Assembly: GCF_000425365.1 (NCBI RefSeq)
Contig: NZ_AUDH01000005.1
Coordinates: forward strand, 62,001 to 126,000
Origin: Rubritepida flocculans DSM 14296
Lineage (GTDB): Bacteria > Pseudomonadota > Alphaproteobacteria > Acetobacterales > Acetobacteraceae
Length of the DNA: 64,000 nt
Direction: 5' to 3'
The first letter of the stretch is position 1. Every line of letters starts with the position of its first letter. Below, in pieces: positions 53,360 to 62,736 of the stretch. The translations under genes and the position numbers were made by a program. The notes under the pieces are model-generated. The model was not told the DNA's origin. It saw only the letters and a list, made by a program, of their open reading frames with translations, and searched no databases.

Positions 53360-54760
53360 CTATTCCCCCGCCATCCGCGCGGCCAGCGGCGGCGCGCCCA
53401 GGCGCATCATCGCGTGCACATCGGCCGCGCGGTCGAGCCCCAGCACGGCGTCGGCGAGCTGGGCGGCGCGCTCCGCGCCCAGCACCGCGTCGGCCAGGCC
53501 GTGGAACTTCGCGCGCAGCTCCGCCTCGGTGAGGAAGTTGCCCGGCTCGCCCTTGGGCACCACGACCATCTTCGAGAACTCCCGCCCGCGCGCGCGGATG
53601 GTGAGCTTGCCCGACATGTTGCGCGGGAACTCGGCCTGCACCTCGGGATCCTCCACGCAGACCACCTTGCGCATCAGCGCGCGCAGCACCGGCTCCTCCA
53701 TCCGGGCGTAGCTGTCCCAGCCGAAATGGCCGAAGGCGAGGGCGCAGGCCACCACGAAGGGGCCGCTGAACTGCCCGTCCACCACGTTCTGCGGGTTCTG
53801 CTTGTAGGCGAGCGGCGCGCCGACGAGCAGCATGCCCTTGTTGGGCAGGCCCATGGTGACGGCCTCGATCTCCTCGGGCGCGAGGCCGTGCTCGGCGCGC
53901 AGCGCCAGCGCCGCGTCCACGCTCGCATGGCCGTAGCGGCAGGAGGGGTAGGGCTTCACCGCCGTCTCCATCAGCTCGTACTGCGCGCCGAGCTCCTGCA
54001 GCGCGCGCTCGGGCACCGGGTTCGGCGCGTAGGCGCGCAGGAAGCCGGCCTTGCCCTCCAGCGCCTCCGCCGCGCCGCGGAAGCCCTCGCGCGCCAGCAG
54101 CGCGGCCGAGAGCCCGGCCATGGCCGCCCAGCCCACCTGCCAGCGCTTGGTCCAGGCCCCGTTGGCGAGGAACTGCAGGCTGCCCGCAGCCTGGCTCAGC
54201 ACGATGCCGAAGGCGTCGGCCATGCGCGCGGCGTCGAGGCCCATCACCCGGCCCGCGGCCGCGGCCGCGCCGAAGGCACCGCAGGTGGCGGTGGGGTGGT
54301 AGCCGCGGTCGTAATGCTCGCCCGCGGGCAGGGCGAGGGCGAGGCGGTTCGTCACCTCATAGCCCGCGACCAGCGCGGCGATCGCCTCGCGGCCCGAGGC
54401 GCCAGTCATCTCGGCCGCGGCCAGCACGGCCGGGATCACCGGGGCGCCGGGATGCAGGCTGCCCGCGGCGTGGGTGTCGTCGAAGTCGAGGCTGTGGGCG
54501 AAGCAGCCGTTCAGCAGGGCCGCCCCGGCGGGGGCGAAGCGCGCCGCCTCGCCGAACACCGCCGCCTGGCCCTGGCCGAGGCCCATGGCGCGCACCGCGG
54601 CGATCAGCGGCGGGCTGCTCTCGGCCTCGGCGCGGCCGCGCACCATGTTGCCCACCAGGTCGAGCAGCAGGAAGCGGGCGCGGGCCTCCACCTCGGGGGG
54701 CAGATCGGCGTGCCGGATCGCGGCGGCATAGCGGGCGAAGCTCTCGGTCAGCGCGGCCAT
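53360..54760 (-). CDS. MmgE/PrpD family protein
   Basis: The 466-residue protein matches the MmgE/PrpD family, which includes 2-methylcitrate dehydratase and decarboxylases. Landmarks are FLLLDLVGNMVRGRAEAESS, NGCFAHSLDFDDTHAAGSLH, HPTATCGAFGAAAAAGRVMG, AVKPYPSCRYGHASVDAAL and the C-terminal RARGREFSKMVVVPKGEPGN. No methylcitrate-cycle gene is adjacent, so a substrate is not assigned. It diverges from the lytic transglycosylase gene. Confidence 0.88.
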   Translation of the reverse strand: MAALTESFARYAAAIRHADLPPEVEARARFLLLDLVGNMVRGRAEAESSPPLIAAVRAMGLGQGQAAVFGEAARFAPAGAALLNGCFAHSLDFDDTHAAGSLHPGAPVIPAVLAAAEMTGASGREAIAALVAGYEVTNRLALALPAGEHYDRGYHPTATCGAFGAAAAAGRVMGLDAARMADAFGIVLSQAAGSLQFLANGAWTKRWQVGWAAMAGLSAALLAREGFRGAAEALEGKAGFLRAYAPNPVPERALQELGAQYELMETAVKPYPSCRYGHASVDAALALRAEHGLAPEEIEAVTMGLPNKGMLLVGAPLAYKQNPQNVVDGQFSGPFVVACALAFGHFGWDSYARMEEPVLRALMRKVVCVEDPEVQAEFPRNMSGKLTIRARGREFSKMVVVPKGEPGNFLTEAELRAKFHGLADAVLGAERAAQLADAVLGLDRAADVHAMMRLGAPPLAARMAGE

Positions 54761-54885
54761 GGACGGGTTCCTCTCGCGGTTGCGCGCGAGCCTAGGCCAG
54801 ATGCGCGGCGGGCGGAATGCGGGCCGCCGCCCCGGGCATGGCCGCGCGCGTTGCGGCGCGGGGCGGGACATGGCACGAACGGGGC

Positions 54886-55890
54886 ATGATCACGCGCCGT
54901 CGCCTCGGGCTGGGACTCGGGGGCGTCGGGCTCGGGGGCGTCGGGTTCGGGGGCATGGCGCTCCCCGCGGCCGCCCCCGCCCGCGCGCAGCAGAGCTTCC
55001 AGGCCTTCCTCGACGGCGTGCGCCAGGAGGCGCGCCGGGCCGGGGTGAGCCAGGCGACGCTGAACCGCGCCTTCCAGGGCCTGCGGCCCAATGAGCGGGT
55101 GCTGGAGCTCGACCGCCGCCAGGCCGAGTTCACCCAGACCTGGCCGCAATACCGCGACGCGCGCCTCTCGCCCACGCGGATCGAGAACGGCCGGCGCGCC
55201 TTCGCCGAGAACCGCGCCACGCTCGAAGCCATCGAGCGGCGCTTCCGCGTCAGCCCCCGGGTGATCGTGGCGATCTGGGGGCTGGAGACGAGCTATGGCG
55301 GCTTCACCGGCAACTTCAACGTGATCGAGGCGCTGGCCACCCTGGCCTGGGAGGGCCGGCGCGCCGCCTTCTTCCGCGCCGAGCTTCTCGCCGCGCTGCG
55401 CATCCTGGACGCCGGGCACATCGGCTTCGAGCGCATGCGCGGCAGCCATGCCGGGGCGATGGGCCAGCCGCAGTTCATGCCCACCAGCTTCGAGCGGCTG
55501 GCGGTGGATTTCGACGGCGATGGCCGGCGCGACATCTGGGACAGCCGGCCCGACGCGCTGGCCTCCATCGCCAACTACCTCGCGCGCAGCGGCTGGCGCG
55601 AGGGCGAGATCTGGGGCTTCGAGGTGGCGCTGCCGCCGGGCTTCGACACGGCGCTCTCGGGCCATCAGAACATGCGCCCCCCGCGGGACTGGGCGCGGCT
55701 CGGGGTGCGGCGGGCCTCGGGCGCGGCCCTGCCGCCGCTGGAGAACGAGTGGGCGGTGGTGATCCCTGGCCTCTCGCGCGGGGATGAGCAGGCCTTCCTC
55801 GTGGGGCAGAACTTCCTCGCCATCCGCCGCTACAACCCCTCCAACTTCTACGCGACGGTGGTGGGGCTGCTCTCCGACCGGGTGGCGTGA
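54886..55890 (+). CDS. lytic murein transglycosylase (MltB family)
   Basis: The 334-residue periplasmic enzyme cleaves peptidoglycan glycan strands. The catalytic glutamate (about residue 134) is in IWGLETSYGGFTGNF, with the MltB signatures GAMGQPQFMPTSF and YNPSNFYATVVGLL. The N-terminus is a twin-arginine-type signal (ITRRRLGLGLGG) whose hydrophobic core is an unusual run of LGGVG repeats. It overlaps the RlpA gene by one base, forming a cell-wall operon with rlpA and the D,D-carboxypeptidase gene. Confidence 0.92.
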   Translation: MITRRRLGLGLGGVGLGGVGFGGMALPAAAPARAQQSFQAFLDGVRQEARRAGVSQATLNRAFQGLRPNERVLELDRRQAEFTQTWPQYRDARLSPTRIENGRRAFAENRATLEAIERRFRVSPRVIVAIWGLETSYGGFTGNFNVIEALATLAWEGRRAAFFRAELLAALRILDAGHIGFERMRGSHAGAMGQPQFMPTSFERLAVDFDGDGRRDIWDSRPDALASIANYLARSGWREGEIWGFEVALPPGFDTALSGHQNMRPPRDWARLGVRRASGAALPPLENEWAVVIPGLSRGDEQAFLVGQNFLAIRRYNPSNFYATVVGLLSDRVA

Positions 55891-56759
55891 TGCGCCGGCC
55901 CTGGCTGCTCGCCCTCGCGGCGCTGGCCGCCGCCTGCGAATCCGGCCCCGCGCCCAGCCCGCGCTACCATCTGGGCGAGCCCTATCGCGCCGGCGGGCTC
56001 TGGGCCTATCCGCGCGAGGAGTTCGCGCTGGACGAGCGCGGCATCGCCGCCATCCAGCCGCCGCGCCGGGGCCTGACCGCGAATGGCGAGCGGCGGGAGG
56101 ACGGGATGTTCGCCGCCCACCGCACGCTGCAGCTTCCGGCCATCGTGACCGTGACCAATCTCGAGACCGGCCGGAGCCTGCGGCTCAGGGTGAACGACCG
56201 CGGCCCCGAGAACCCAGCGCGGCTGATCGCGGTGAGCCCGCGCGCCGCCCTGCTGCTGGGCGCCACCGGCCCCTTCCAGGCGCGGGTGGTGCTGGATGGC
56301 CCCGCCTCGCGCGCCGCCATCGAGGGGCTGCCGGGGCAGGCCGCCGCCCTGCCCATCGCCGCCGCGCCGGTGGAGGCGGTGACGCGCGAAAGCCTCGCCC
56401 CGCCCGAGGGGGGGCGCGCCGCCGCCCCGCGCGCCGAGCCGGCCCGGCGCGAGGCCGCGCCGGCCGGGGCGGCGGCCCCATCCCCGCGCCCGCCCGAGCG
56501 GCTGCCCGAGGCGGTGACGCAGGGCGCGCCCGCCCCGGGCCGGATCCGCCTCGAGGCGGGGCGCTATTTCCGCCGCGACCTCGCCGAGCGGGAGGCCGCG
56601 CGCATCCCGGGCGCGCGGGCGGAGCCGCTCGGCCCGCGCGGGCGGCAGCAGCAGTTCGTGGTGCGCGCCGGGCCCTATGCGACCCTGGCCGAGGCGGATG
56701 CCGCCTTCGCGCGCGCCATGGCCGCCGGCCTGCCGGAGCTGCGCCTTGTCGTGGAGTGA
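55890..56759 (+). CDS. rlpA: RlpA-like septal ring lipoprotein with SPOR domain
   Basis: The 289-residue lipoprotein has signal LLALAALAAACES, a double-psi beta-barrel catalytic domain (GLTANGERRE; VRVNDRGP-like LRVNDRGPENPARLI) and a Pro/Ala-rich linker. A C-terminal SPOR-type domain (IRLEAGRYFRRDLAER, QFVVRAGPYATLAEADAAF) would bind denuded peptidoglycan at the septum. The segment before TANGE, usually an ASWYG motif, is diverged here. ATG 55890 overlaps the mltB stop; GTG 55887 is an alternative start. Confidence 0.85.
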   Translation: MRRPWLLALAALAAACESGPAPSPRYHLGEPYRAGGLWAYPREEFALDERGIAAIQPPRRGLTANGERREDGMFAAHRTLQLPAIVTVTNLETGRSLRLRVNDRGPENPARLIAVSPRAALLLGATGPFQARVVLDGPASRAAIEGLPGQAAALPIAAAPVEAVTRESLAPPEGGRAAAPRAEPARREAAPAGAAAPSPRPPERLPEAVTQGAPAPGRIRLEAGRYFRRDLAEREAARIPGARAEPLGPRGRQQQFVVRAGPYATLAEADAAFARAMAAGLPELRLVVE

Positions 56760-56781
56760 GGCGGGGGCCACTCTCCGGCGC

Positions 56782-58008
56782 ATGAATCCCTCCCCCCGCC
56801 GCGCCCTGCTCGGCGCCGCCGCCCTCGCGGGCCTCGCCGGCCCCGCCGCCGCGCAGCCGCAGCGCGCGCCGCAATCCCCGCGCCCCGCCCCCCGCCCCGC
56901 GCCCGCCCCGGCCAGCGCCCCCGCCCAATCCCCCCTCGGCCCCGTGGAGACCCAGGCGCGCCATGTGCTGATGGTGGATTTCGAGACGGGCGCCACCCTG
57001 CTCGAGAAGGCGGCCGACACCTCCATGCCGCCCGCCTCCATGTCGAAGCTGATGACGATGTATGTCGTCTTCGACCAGATCCGGCGCGGGCGGCTGCGGC
57101 TCGATCAGCCGCTCGCGGTCTCCGAGACGGCGGCGCGCATGGGCGGGTCCAGGATGTTCCTCGAACGCGGCTCGACGCCGACGGTGGAGGATCTGGCGCG
57201 CGGGGTGATCGTGCAGTCGGGCAACGACGCCTGCATCGTCTTCGCCGAGGCCATCGCGGGCTCCGAACGCGGCTTCGTGGAGCTGATGAACCGGATGGCG
57301 CGCGAGATCGGCCTCGCGGGCAGCCATTTCCGCAACGCCACCGGCTGGCCCGACCCCGAACACCGCATGACGGCGCGCGACCTTGCGCTGCTGGCGCGGC
57401 GCATCATCACGGATTTCCCGGAATTCTACCGCTTCTACAGCGAGCGCAGCTTCCGCTGGAACAACATCGCGCAGGAGAACCGCAACCCCCTCATCCTCGG
57501 CCGCTTCCCCGGCGCGGACGGGCTCAAGACCGGCCATACGGAGGAGGCGGGCTTCGGCCTGACCGCCAGCGCCCGGCGGGGCGAGCGGCGGCTCATCCTC
57601 GTGCTGGGCGGGCTGCCCTCGATGCGCGCCCGCGCCGAGGAGAGCGAGCGGCTGATGGAATGGGGCTTCCGCGAGTTCGACAACGTGGTGCTCTTCCGCG
57701 CCGCCGACACGGTGGAGGAGGCGCCGGTGCATCTGGGCGAGCGGCCGCGCGTGCCGCTGGTGGTGGGGCAGGAGGTGGTGGCCACCCTGCCGCGCGGCTG
57801 GCGCGAGCGGCTGGAGGTGCGGCTGCGCTACGAGGCGCCCGTCACCGCCCCGGTGCTGCGCGGGCAGGAGATGGGGCGGCTCGAGGTCTCGGGCCGCGGC
57901 GTGCCGCCGATGACCATTCCCCTCTATGCGGGCGCGGATGTGGAGCGGCTCGGCCTCTTCGCGCGCATCCCGGCGGTGGCGCGCAGCCTGCTCGGCGGCG
58001 GGACGTGA
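56782..58008 (+). CDS. D-alanyl-D-alanine carboxypeptidase (class C PBP)
   Basis: This 408-residue penicillin-binding protein of the DacA/DacC group trims the terminal D-Ala of peptidoglycan stem peptides. The active-site motifs are SMSK (Ser about 86, Lys 89), SGN in IVQSGNDACI and KTG in DGLKTGHTEEAGF. An export signal and a Pro/Ala-rich spacer precede the catalytic domain. The C-terminal PBP5-type beta domain (YEAPVTAPVLRGQEMGRLEV) leads to a helical tail that may anchor it to the membrane. Its TGA overlaps the tmk start. Confidence 0.93.
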   Translation: MNPSPRRALLGAAALAGLAGPAAAQPQRAPQSPRPAPRPAPAPASAPAQSPLGPVETQARHVLMVDFETGATLLEKAADTSMPPASMSKLMTMYVVFDQIRRGRLRLDQPLAVSETAARMGGSRMFLERGSTPTVEDLARGVIVQSGNDACIVFAEAIAGSERGFVELMNRMAREIGLAGSHFRNATGWPDPEHRMTARDLALLARRIITDFPEFYRFYSERSFRWNNIAQENRNPLILGRFPGADGLKTGHTEEAGFGLTASARRGERRLILVLGGLPSMRARAEESERLMEWGFREFDNVVLFRAADTVEEAPVHLGERPRVPLVVGQEVVATLPRGWRERLEVRLRYEAPVTAPVLRGQEMGRLEVSGRGVPPMTIPLYAGADVERLGLFARIPAVARSLLGGGT

Positions 58009-58622
58009 GGGGCCGGTTCCTCACCCTCGAGGGCGGGGAGGGGGCGGGCAAATCCACCCAGGCGCGGCGGCTGGCTGCCGCGCTGGCCGAGGCGGGGCTG
58101 CCCGTGCTGCGCACGCGCGAGCCTGGCGGCAGCCCGGGGGCGGAGGCGCTGCGCGGCCTGCTGCTCTCCCGCCCCTGGGACGCGCTGGCCGAAATGGCGC
58201 TGCACTTCGCCGCCCGGCGCGAGCATTGGGCGCGGCTGATCGAACCCGCCCTGGCCGCCGGGGTCTGGGTGGTGTGCGACCGCTTCTTCGATTCCACCCT
58301 GGCCTATCAGGTGGGCGGGCAGGGCGCGCCGCGCGCCGCCTGGGAGGGGCTGCGCGCCGCGCTGCTGCCCGGCGCGAGCCCCGATCTGACCCTGCTTTTC
58401 GACCTGCCGGTGGAGCAGGGCCTCGCGCGGGCGGCGGCGCGCGGCGAGGCGAACCGCTACGAGGCGCTGGGGGCGGGGTTCCATGAGCGGGTGCGGGCGG
58501 CCTTCCTAGAGCAGGCGGCGGCCGAGCCCGGGCGCTTCGCGGTGCTGGACGCTGCGGCGCCGGAGGCGGCGGTGACGGAGGCGGCGCTCTCGGCCTGCCG
58601 GGCGCGGCTCGGCGCGCCGTGA
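58005..58622 (+). CDS. tmk: thymidylate kinase
   Basis: The 205-residue kinase phosphorylates dTMP for DNA synthesis. It has the P-loop FLTLEGGEGAGKST, REPGGSPGAEALR, the DRx motif in VVCDRFFDSTLAYQ and the LID region in ARAAARGEANRYE. The GTG start at 58005 overlaps the preceding stop (GTGA), and the next gene begins in the same way. The tmk-holB pairing is widespread. Confidence 0.95.
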   Translation: MRGRFLTLEGGEGAGKSTQARRLAAALAEAGLPVLRTREPGGSPGAEALRGLLLSRPWDALAEMALHFAARREHWARLIEPALAAGVWVVCDRFFDSTLAYQVGGQGAPRAAWEGLRAALLPGASPDLTLLFDLPVEQGLARAAARGEANRYEALGAGFHERVRAAFLEQAAAEPGRFAVLDAAAPEAAVTEAALSACRARLGAP

Positions 58623-59608
58623 CGCCGGCCGAACCGCGCGCCTGCCCGCCGCTGATCGGGCAGGAGGAGGCGCTCGCGACGCTCGAGGGGGCGGCGCGGT
58701 CGGGCCGGCTGCACCATGGCTGGCTGTTCTGCGGCCCGCGCGGGGTGGGCAAGGCGAGCGCAGCCTTCCGCTTCGCCGCCTGGCTGCTGGCCGGCCAGCT
58801 GCGCGCTCCGGCGGGGCAGGGGCCGCTGTGGCTGCCGCCGGATTCGCCCGTGCTGCGGCGGGTCTCGGCCGGGGCGCACCCGGATCTGCTGGTGCTGGCG
58901 CCGGAGGAGGAGGCGGGCAAGCGGCGCACGATCAAGGTGGAGGAGGTGCGCGGGGCGCGTCAGTTCCTGGCGCTGACCTCGGCGGAGGGGGGCTGGCGCT
59001 GCGTCATCCTGGACGAGGCGGAGGCGATGGAGGCGCCCGCGGCCAACACGCTGCTCAAGACGCTGGAGGAACCGCCGCCTAGGACAGTCATCATTCTTGT
59101 GTCCCATGCACCGGGGCGGCTCCTGCCCACCATCCGCTCGCGCTGCCGTAGGCTTGATTTCTTTCCTCTGCCGGAAGGAGTCCTCGCCTCGCTCCTGGAA
59201 TCCTGGCAGCCGGGCGCGGGGGCGCTGGCCCCGCTCGCCGGCGGCGCGCCCGGCCGGGCCCTCGACCTCATGGCCGCCGAGGGGCTCGAACTCGCCCGCC
59301 TCGCCGAGCAGGCCCTCGCCCAGGGCGCGGGGGCCGAGGCCGCCCATGCCCTCGCCGATCGCCTCGCGGGGCGCGAGGCCGGCGCCGCCTTCGCCACCTT
59401 CTTCGACCTGCTGGCGCGCGCCATCGAATCGGGCGTGCGCGCCGCGGCCATGGGGCAGGGGGGGCCGCCCTGGGCGGCGCGCCGCCCGCTGGCCGCCTGG
59501 GCCGAGGCCGCCTCCGCCATCCGCCGCCAGGCCCAGGAGGCCGAGCGCCTCTCCCTCGACCGGCGCCAGGCGCTGCTTGCCGCCTTCGCCACCTTGCGGG
59601 GCGGCTGA
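58619..59608 (+). CDS. holB: DNA polymerase III delta' subunit
   Basis: Delta' is a clamp-loader AAA+ subunit. The 329-residue protein starts with GTG 58619 in the tmk stop overlap. It shows HHGWLFCGPRGVGKAS at the nucleotide loop, VEEVRGARQFLALTSAEGGW, WRCVILDEAEAMEAPAANTLLKTLEEPP and an SRC motif in TIRSRCRRL. The N-terminal zinc-finger cysteines of many delta' proteins are not apparent. It precedes metG by 20 bases. Confidence 0.9.
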   Translation: MTPAEPRACPPLIGQEEALATLEGAARSGRLHHGWLFCGPRGVGKASAAFRFAAWLLAGQLRAPAGQGPLWLPPDSPVLRRVSAGAHPDLLVLAPEEEAGKRRTIKVEEVRGARQFLALTSAEGGWRCVILDEAEAMEAPAANTLLKTLEEPPPRTVIILVSHAPGRLLPTIRSRCRRLDFFPLPEGVLASLLESWQPGAGALAPLAGGAPGRALDLMAAEGLELARLAEQALAQGAGAEAAHALADRLAGREAGAAFATFFDLLARAIESGVRAAAMGQGGPPWAARRPLAAWAEAASAIRRQAQEAERLSLDRRQALLAAFATLRGG

Positions 59609-59628
59609 GCCCGGCCCAGAAAGGCCCC

Positions 59629-61167
59629 ATGAGCCGGCCGCCCCTCTACATCACCACCCCGATCTATTACGTGAACGATCGGCCCCATATCGGCCACGCC
59701 TACACGAGCCTCGCCGCCGATGTGCTGGCGCGCTGGAGCCGGCTCGCGGGGCGGGAGGTGTATTTCCTCACCGGCACGGACGAGCACGGCCAGAAGGTCG
59801 AGCGCGCCGCCCAGGACGCGGGCGAGGAGCCCCAGGCCTTCACCGACCGCGTGAGCCAGGCCTTCCGCGACCTCACCGCCACCATGGGCCTGTCCAATGA
59901 CGGCTTCATCCGCACCACCGAGCCGCGCCACCGCGCCGCCTGCCAGGCGCTGTGGAAGGCGCTTCAGGCGCGGGGCGAGATCTATCTCGGCGCCTATGAG
60001 GGCTGGTACGCGGTGCGCGACGAGGCCTTCTACGGCCCCGACGAACTGACCGAGCGCGACGGCGTGAAATACGCCCCCTCGGGCGCGCCGGTCGCCTGGG
60101 TGAAGGAGCCCTCCTACTTCTTCCGGCTCTCGAACTGGGCCGAGCGGCTGCTCGACTTCTACGAAAAGCACCCGGACTTCATCCAGCCTGTGAGCCGGCG
60201 CAACGAAGTCATTGCTTTCGTGAAGTCCGGCCTGCATGACCTCTCCATCTCCCGCACCTCCTTCCGCTGGGGCGTGCCGGTGCCGGGGGATGAGGCGCAT
60301 GTGATGTATGTCTGGCTGGATGCGCTGACGAACTACATCACCGCCCTCGGCTATCCCGATGAAAAGGCGGAGCTCTGGCGCTTCTGGCAATCGGCCGAGC
60401 GGCTGCACCTGGTGGGCAAGGACATCCTGCGCTTCCACGCCATCTACTGGCCGGCCTTCCTGATGGCGGCGGGGCTCAACCCGCCCTCGCGCGTCTTCGC
60501 CCATGGCTGGTGGACGAATGAGGGGCAGAAGATCAGCAAATCCCTCGGCAATGTGATCGACCCGGTGGCGCTGGTGGCCGAGTTCGGGCTCGACCCCGTG
60601 CGCTATTTCCTGCTGCGCGAGGTGCCCTTCGGCCAGGACGGCGATTTCTCGCGCGCCGCCCTGATCAACCGCCTGAACGGCGAGCTGGCGGATGCGCTGG
60701 GCAACCTGGCCAACCGCACCCTCTCGCTGATCCAGCGCAACTGCGCGGGGCTGCTGCCCCCGCCGGGCGCCAGCGAGGCGGGCGCGGCCTTCCATGCGGG
60801 CTTCGTCGCCCCGCTGCCGCAGCGCGTGGGCGAGCGGCTGGAGCGGCTCGAGTTCCACGCCGCGCTGGAGGCGATCTTCGAGGCGGTGCGCGAGGCCAAC
60901 GCCCACATCACCCGCGAGGCGCCCTGGGCGCTGAAGAAGACCGACCCGGCCCGCATGGCCCTGGTGCTGCGCGAACTGCACGACGCGCTGCGCGTCTTCG
61001 CCACGCTGCTGCAGCCCGTCATGCCCGGGACCATGGCGCGCATGCTCGACCAGCTCGGCGTGCCCGAGGGGGCGCGCAGCCTCGCCGCCCTCGCCGCGCC
61101 GCTGCCCGGCGGCCTCGCGCTGCCCGCGCCCGCGCCGCTCTTCCAAAAGATCCAGAACCCGGCGTAA
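59629..61167 (+). CDS. metG: methionyl-tRNA synthetase
   Basis: The class I synthetase of 512 residues has PIYYVNDRPHIGHAYTSLAAD (HIGH box), the KMSKS loop as KISKSLGNV, and an anticodon-binding helical domain with EANAHITREAPWALKKTD. It is the short form lacking a C-terminal dimerisation/tRNA-binding domain and the four-cysteine zinc knuckle. It is essential for translation. The order holB-metG-tatD is common in alphaproteobacteria. Confidence 0.95.
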   Translation: MSRPPLYITTPIYYVNDRPHIGHAYTSLAADVLARWSRLAGREVYFLTGTDEHGQKVERAAQDAGEEPQAFTDRVSQAFRDLTATMGLSNDGFIRTTEPRHRAACQALWKALQARGEIYLGAYEGWYAVRDEAFYGPDELTERDGVKYAPSGAPVAWVKEPSYFFRLSNWAERLLDFYEKHPDFIQPVSRRNEVIAFVKSGLHDLSISRTSFRWGVPVPGDEAHVMYVWLDALTNYITALGYPDEKAELWRFWQSAERLHLVGKDILRFHAIYWPAFLMAAGLNPPSRVFAHGWWTNEGQKISKSLGNVIDPVALVAEFGLDPVRYFLLREVPFGQDGDFSRAALINRLNGELADALGNLANRTLSLIQRNCAGLLPPPGASEAGAAFHAGFVAPLPQRVGERLERLEFHAALEAIFEAVREANAHITREAPWALKKTDPARMALVLRELHDALRVFATLLQPVMPGTMARMLDQLGVPEGARSLAALAAPLPGGLALPAPAPLFQKIQNPA

Positions 61168-61174
61168 CCCACGG

Positions 61175-61945
61175 ATGATCATCGATTCCCATTGCCACCT
61201 CGACTATTTCGGCGAGGAGGAGGTCGAGGCCGTCATCGCCCGCGCCGTCGCCGCCGGTGTGGGGCGGATGGTGACCATCGGCACCAGCGTCCCGCAGGCT
61301 GCGGCGGTGAAGGCTCTGGCCGAACGCTTCCCCGAGGTCTGGGCCACGGTGGGCGTGCACCCCCACCGCGCCGCCGAGGGCCCCATGCCCACGGTGGAGG
61401 AACTGGTGGCGCTGGCCGATCACCCGCGCGTGATCGGCATCGGCGAGAGCGGGCTCGATTACTTCTACGACAAGGCCCCGCGCGCGGTGCAGCAGGAGGG
61501 GTTCCGCCGCCATCTGCGCGCCGCCCGCGCCACCGGCCTGCCCATGTGCATCCATGCCCGCGACGCCGATGCGGATTGCGCGCGCATCCTGGCCGAGGAG
61601 CGGGCAGGGGGGGCTTTTCCCTTCCTCATGCACTGCTTCAGCTCCAGCCCCGAACTGGCTGAAAAGGCGGTGGAGATGGGCGGCTACATTTCCTTCTCCG
61701 GCATCCTGACCTTCCCGAAATCGGCCGAGCTGCGCGCCCTGGCCGCCCGGCTGCCCGAGGAGCGGCTGCTGGTGGAGACGGATGCACCCTACCTCGCCCC
61801 CGTGCCGCTGCGGGGCAAGCGCTGCGAGCCCGGCTACACCGTCCACACCGCCCGGGTGCTGGCGGAGGTTCGGGGCATGAGCCTGGAGGCGCTCGCCGCC
61901 GTCACCACGGCGAATTTCCACCGCCTCTTCACCAAGGCGGCGTGA
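61175..61945 (+). CDS. tatD: TatD family metal-dependent DNase
   Basis: The 256-residue TIM-barrel hydrolase has the metal sites IIDSHCHLDYF, GVHPHRAAE, GIGESGLDYFYD, MCIHARDADAD, MHCFSSS and ETDAPYLAPVPLRGKRCEP. TatD enzymes are 3'-5' exonucleases acting in DNA repair or RNA quality control. It follows metG by seven bases and overlaps the next gene by four bases. Confidence 0.94.
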   Translation: MIIDSHCHLDYFGEEEVEAVIARAVAAGVGRMVTIGTSVPQAAAVKALAERFPEVWATVGVHPHRAAEGPMPTVEELVALADHPRVIGIGESGLDYFYDKAPRAVQQEGFRRHLRAARATGLPMCIHARDADADCARILAEERAGGAFPFLMHCFSSSPELAEKAVEMGGYISFSGILTFPKSAELRALAARLPEERLLVETDAPYLAPVPLRGKRCEPGYTVHTARVLAEVRGMSLEALAAVTTANFHRLFTKAA

Positions 61946-62736
61946 GCGGGCAGGGGCCCCGGCTGCGGGTGCGGCTGCTCGGCACCGGCCCCTCGCAGGG
62001 CGTGCCGGGGCTGCATGACGGCTGGGGCGCCTGCGACCCCTCCCACCCGCGCAACCGCAGGTTGCGCACCTCGGCGCTGATCGAAAGCCCCGCCGGCACG
62101 CGGCTGCTGGTGGATGCGGGCCCGGATGTGCGCGAACAGCTCCTGGCCGCCGGCACGGCCGAGATCCATGGGCTGTTCATCACCCACGCCCATGCCGACC
62201 ACATCGCGGGGCTGGACGACATGCGCGCGGTGAACCGCGCCACGGGCCGGGCGCTGCCGCTCTTCGCCGACGCGCCGACGCTGGCCGAGCTGCGCCGGCG
62301 CTTCGACTACTGCTTCCTGCCGCCCACGCGCGGCTTCTACCGCCCGGCCTTCGAGGTGCATGAACTCGCCCCCGGCGATGCGCTGACGCTGCCGGGCCTC
62401 ACGGGCCGCGTCTTCGCGCAGGACCACCGGGTGATGCGCAGCCTGGGGCTGCGGATCGGCGGCTTCGCCTACAGCACCGATGTGGCGGCGTTCCCGCCGG
62501 AGAGCGAGCCCTTCCTCGCGGGGCTCGACACCTGGGTGGTGGGCTGTTTCCAGCCCGGCCCGCACCCGGTCCACGCCGATCTCGCCACGGTGCTCGCCTG
62601 GCGCGACCGCTATCGCCCGCGGCGCATGGTCCTGACGCATATGGGCAACCAGCTCGACGAGGCGCGGCTGCGCGCATCGCTGCCCGAGGGGGTGGAGCCC
62701 GGCTTCGACGGGATGGAGCTGGAAGCGGCGGGCTGA
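61942..62736 (+). CDS. MBL-fold hydrolase, PhnP-like
   Basis: The 264-residue metallo-beta-lactamase-fold protein (GTG start at 61942) has LLGTGPSQGVPGLHDGWGAC, the metal motif FITHAHADHIAGLDD and FGGFAYSTDVAAF-like (IGGFAYSTDVAAFP). MVLTHMGNQLDE closes the active site. PhnP relatives hydrolyse cyclic phosphodiesters. Here it is part of the tatD-metG operon, where such a gene is conserved; its physiological substrate is unknown. Confidence 0.88.
   Translation: MSGQGPRLRVRLLGTGPSQGVPGLHDGWGACDPSHPRNRRLRTSALIESPAGTRLLVDAGPDVREQLLAAGTAEIHGLFITHAHADHIAGLDDMRAVNRATGRALPLFADAPTLAELRRRFDYCFLPPTRGFYRPAFEVHELAPGDALTLPGLTGRVFAQDHRVMRSLGLRIGGFAYSTDVAAFPPESEPFLAGLDTWVVGCFQPGPHPVHADLATVLAWRDRYRPRRMVLTHMGNQLDEARLRASLPEGVEPGFDGMELEAAG

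Noticed and set aside
50172-53711. 1179-codon open frame on the plus strand across the GT4 and 686-residue genes
   Set aside because: It overlaps GT4 in another frame and runs antisense to the next genes. The product is low-complexity Arg/Gly/Ala.
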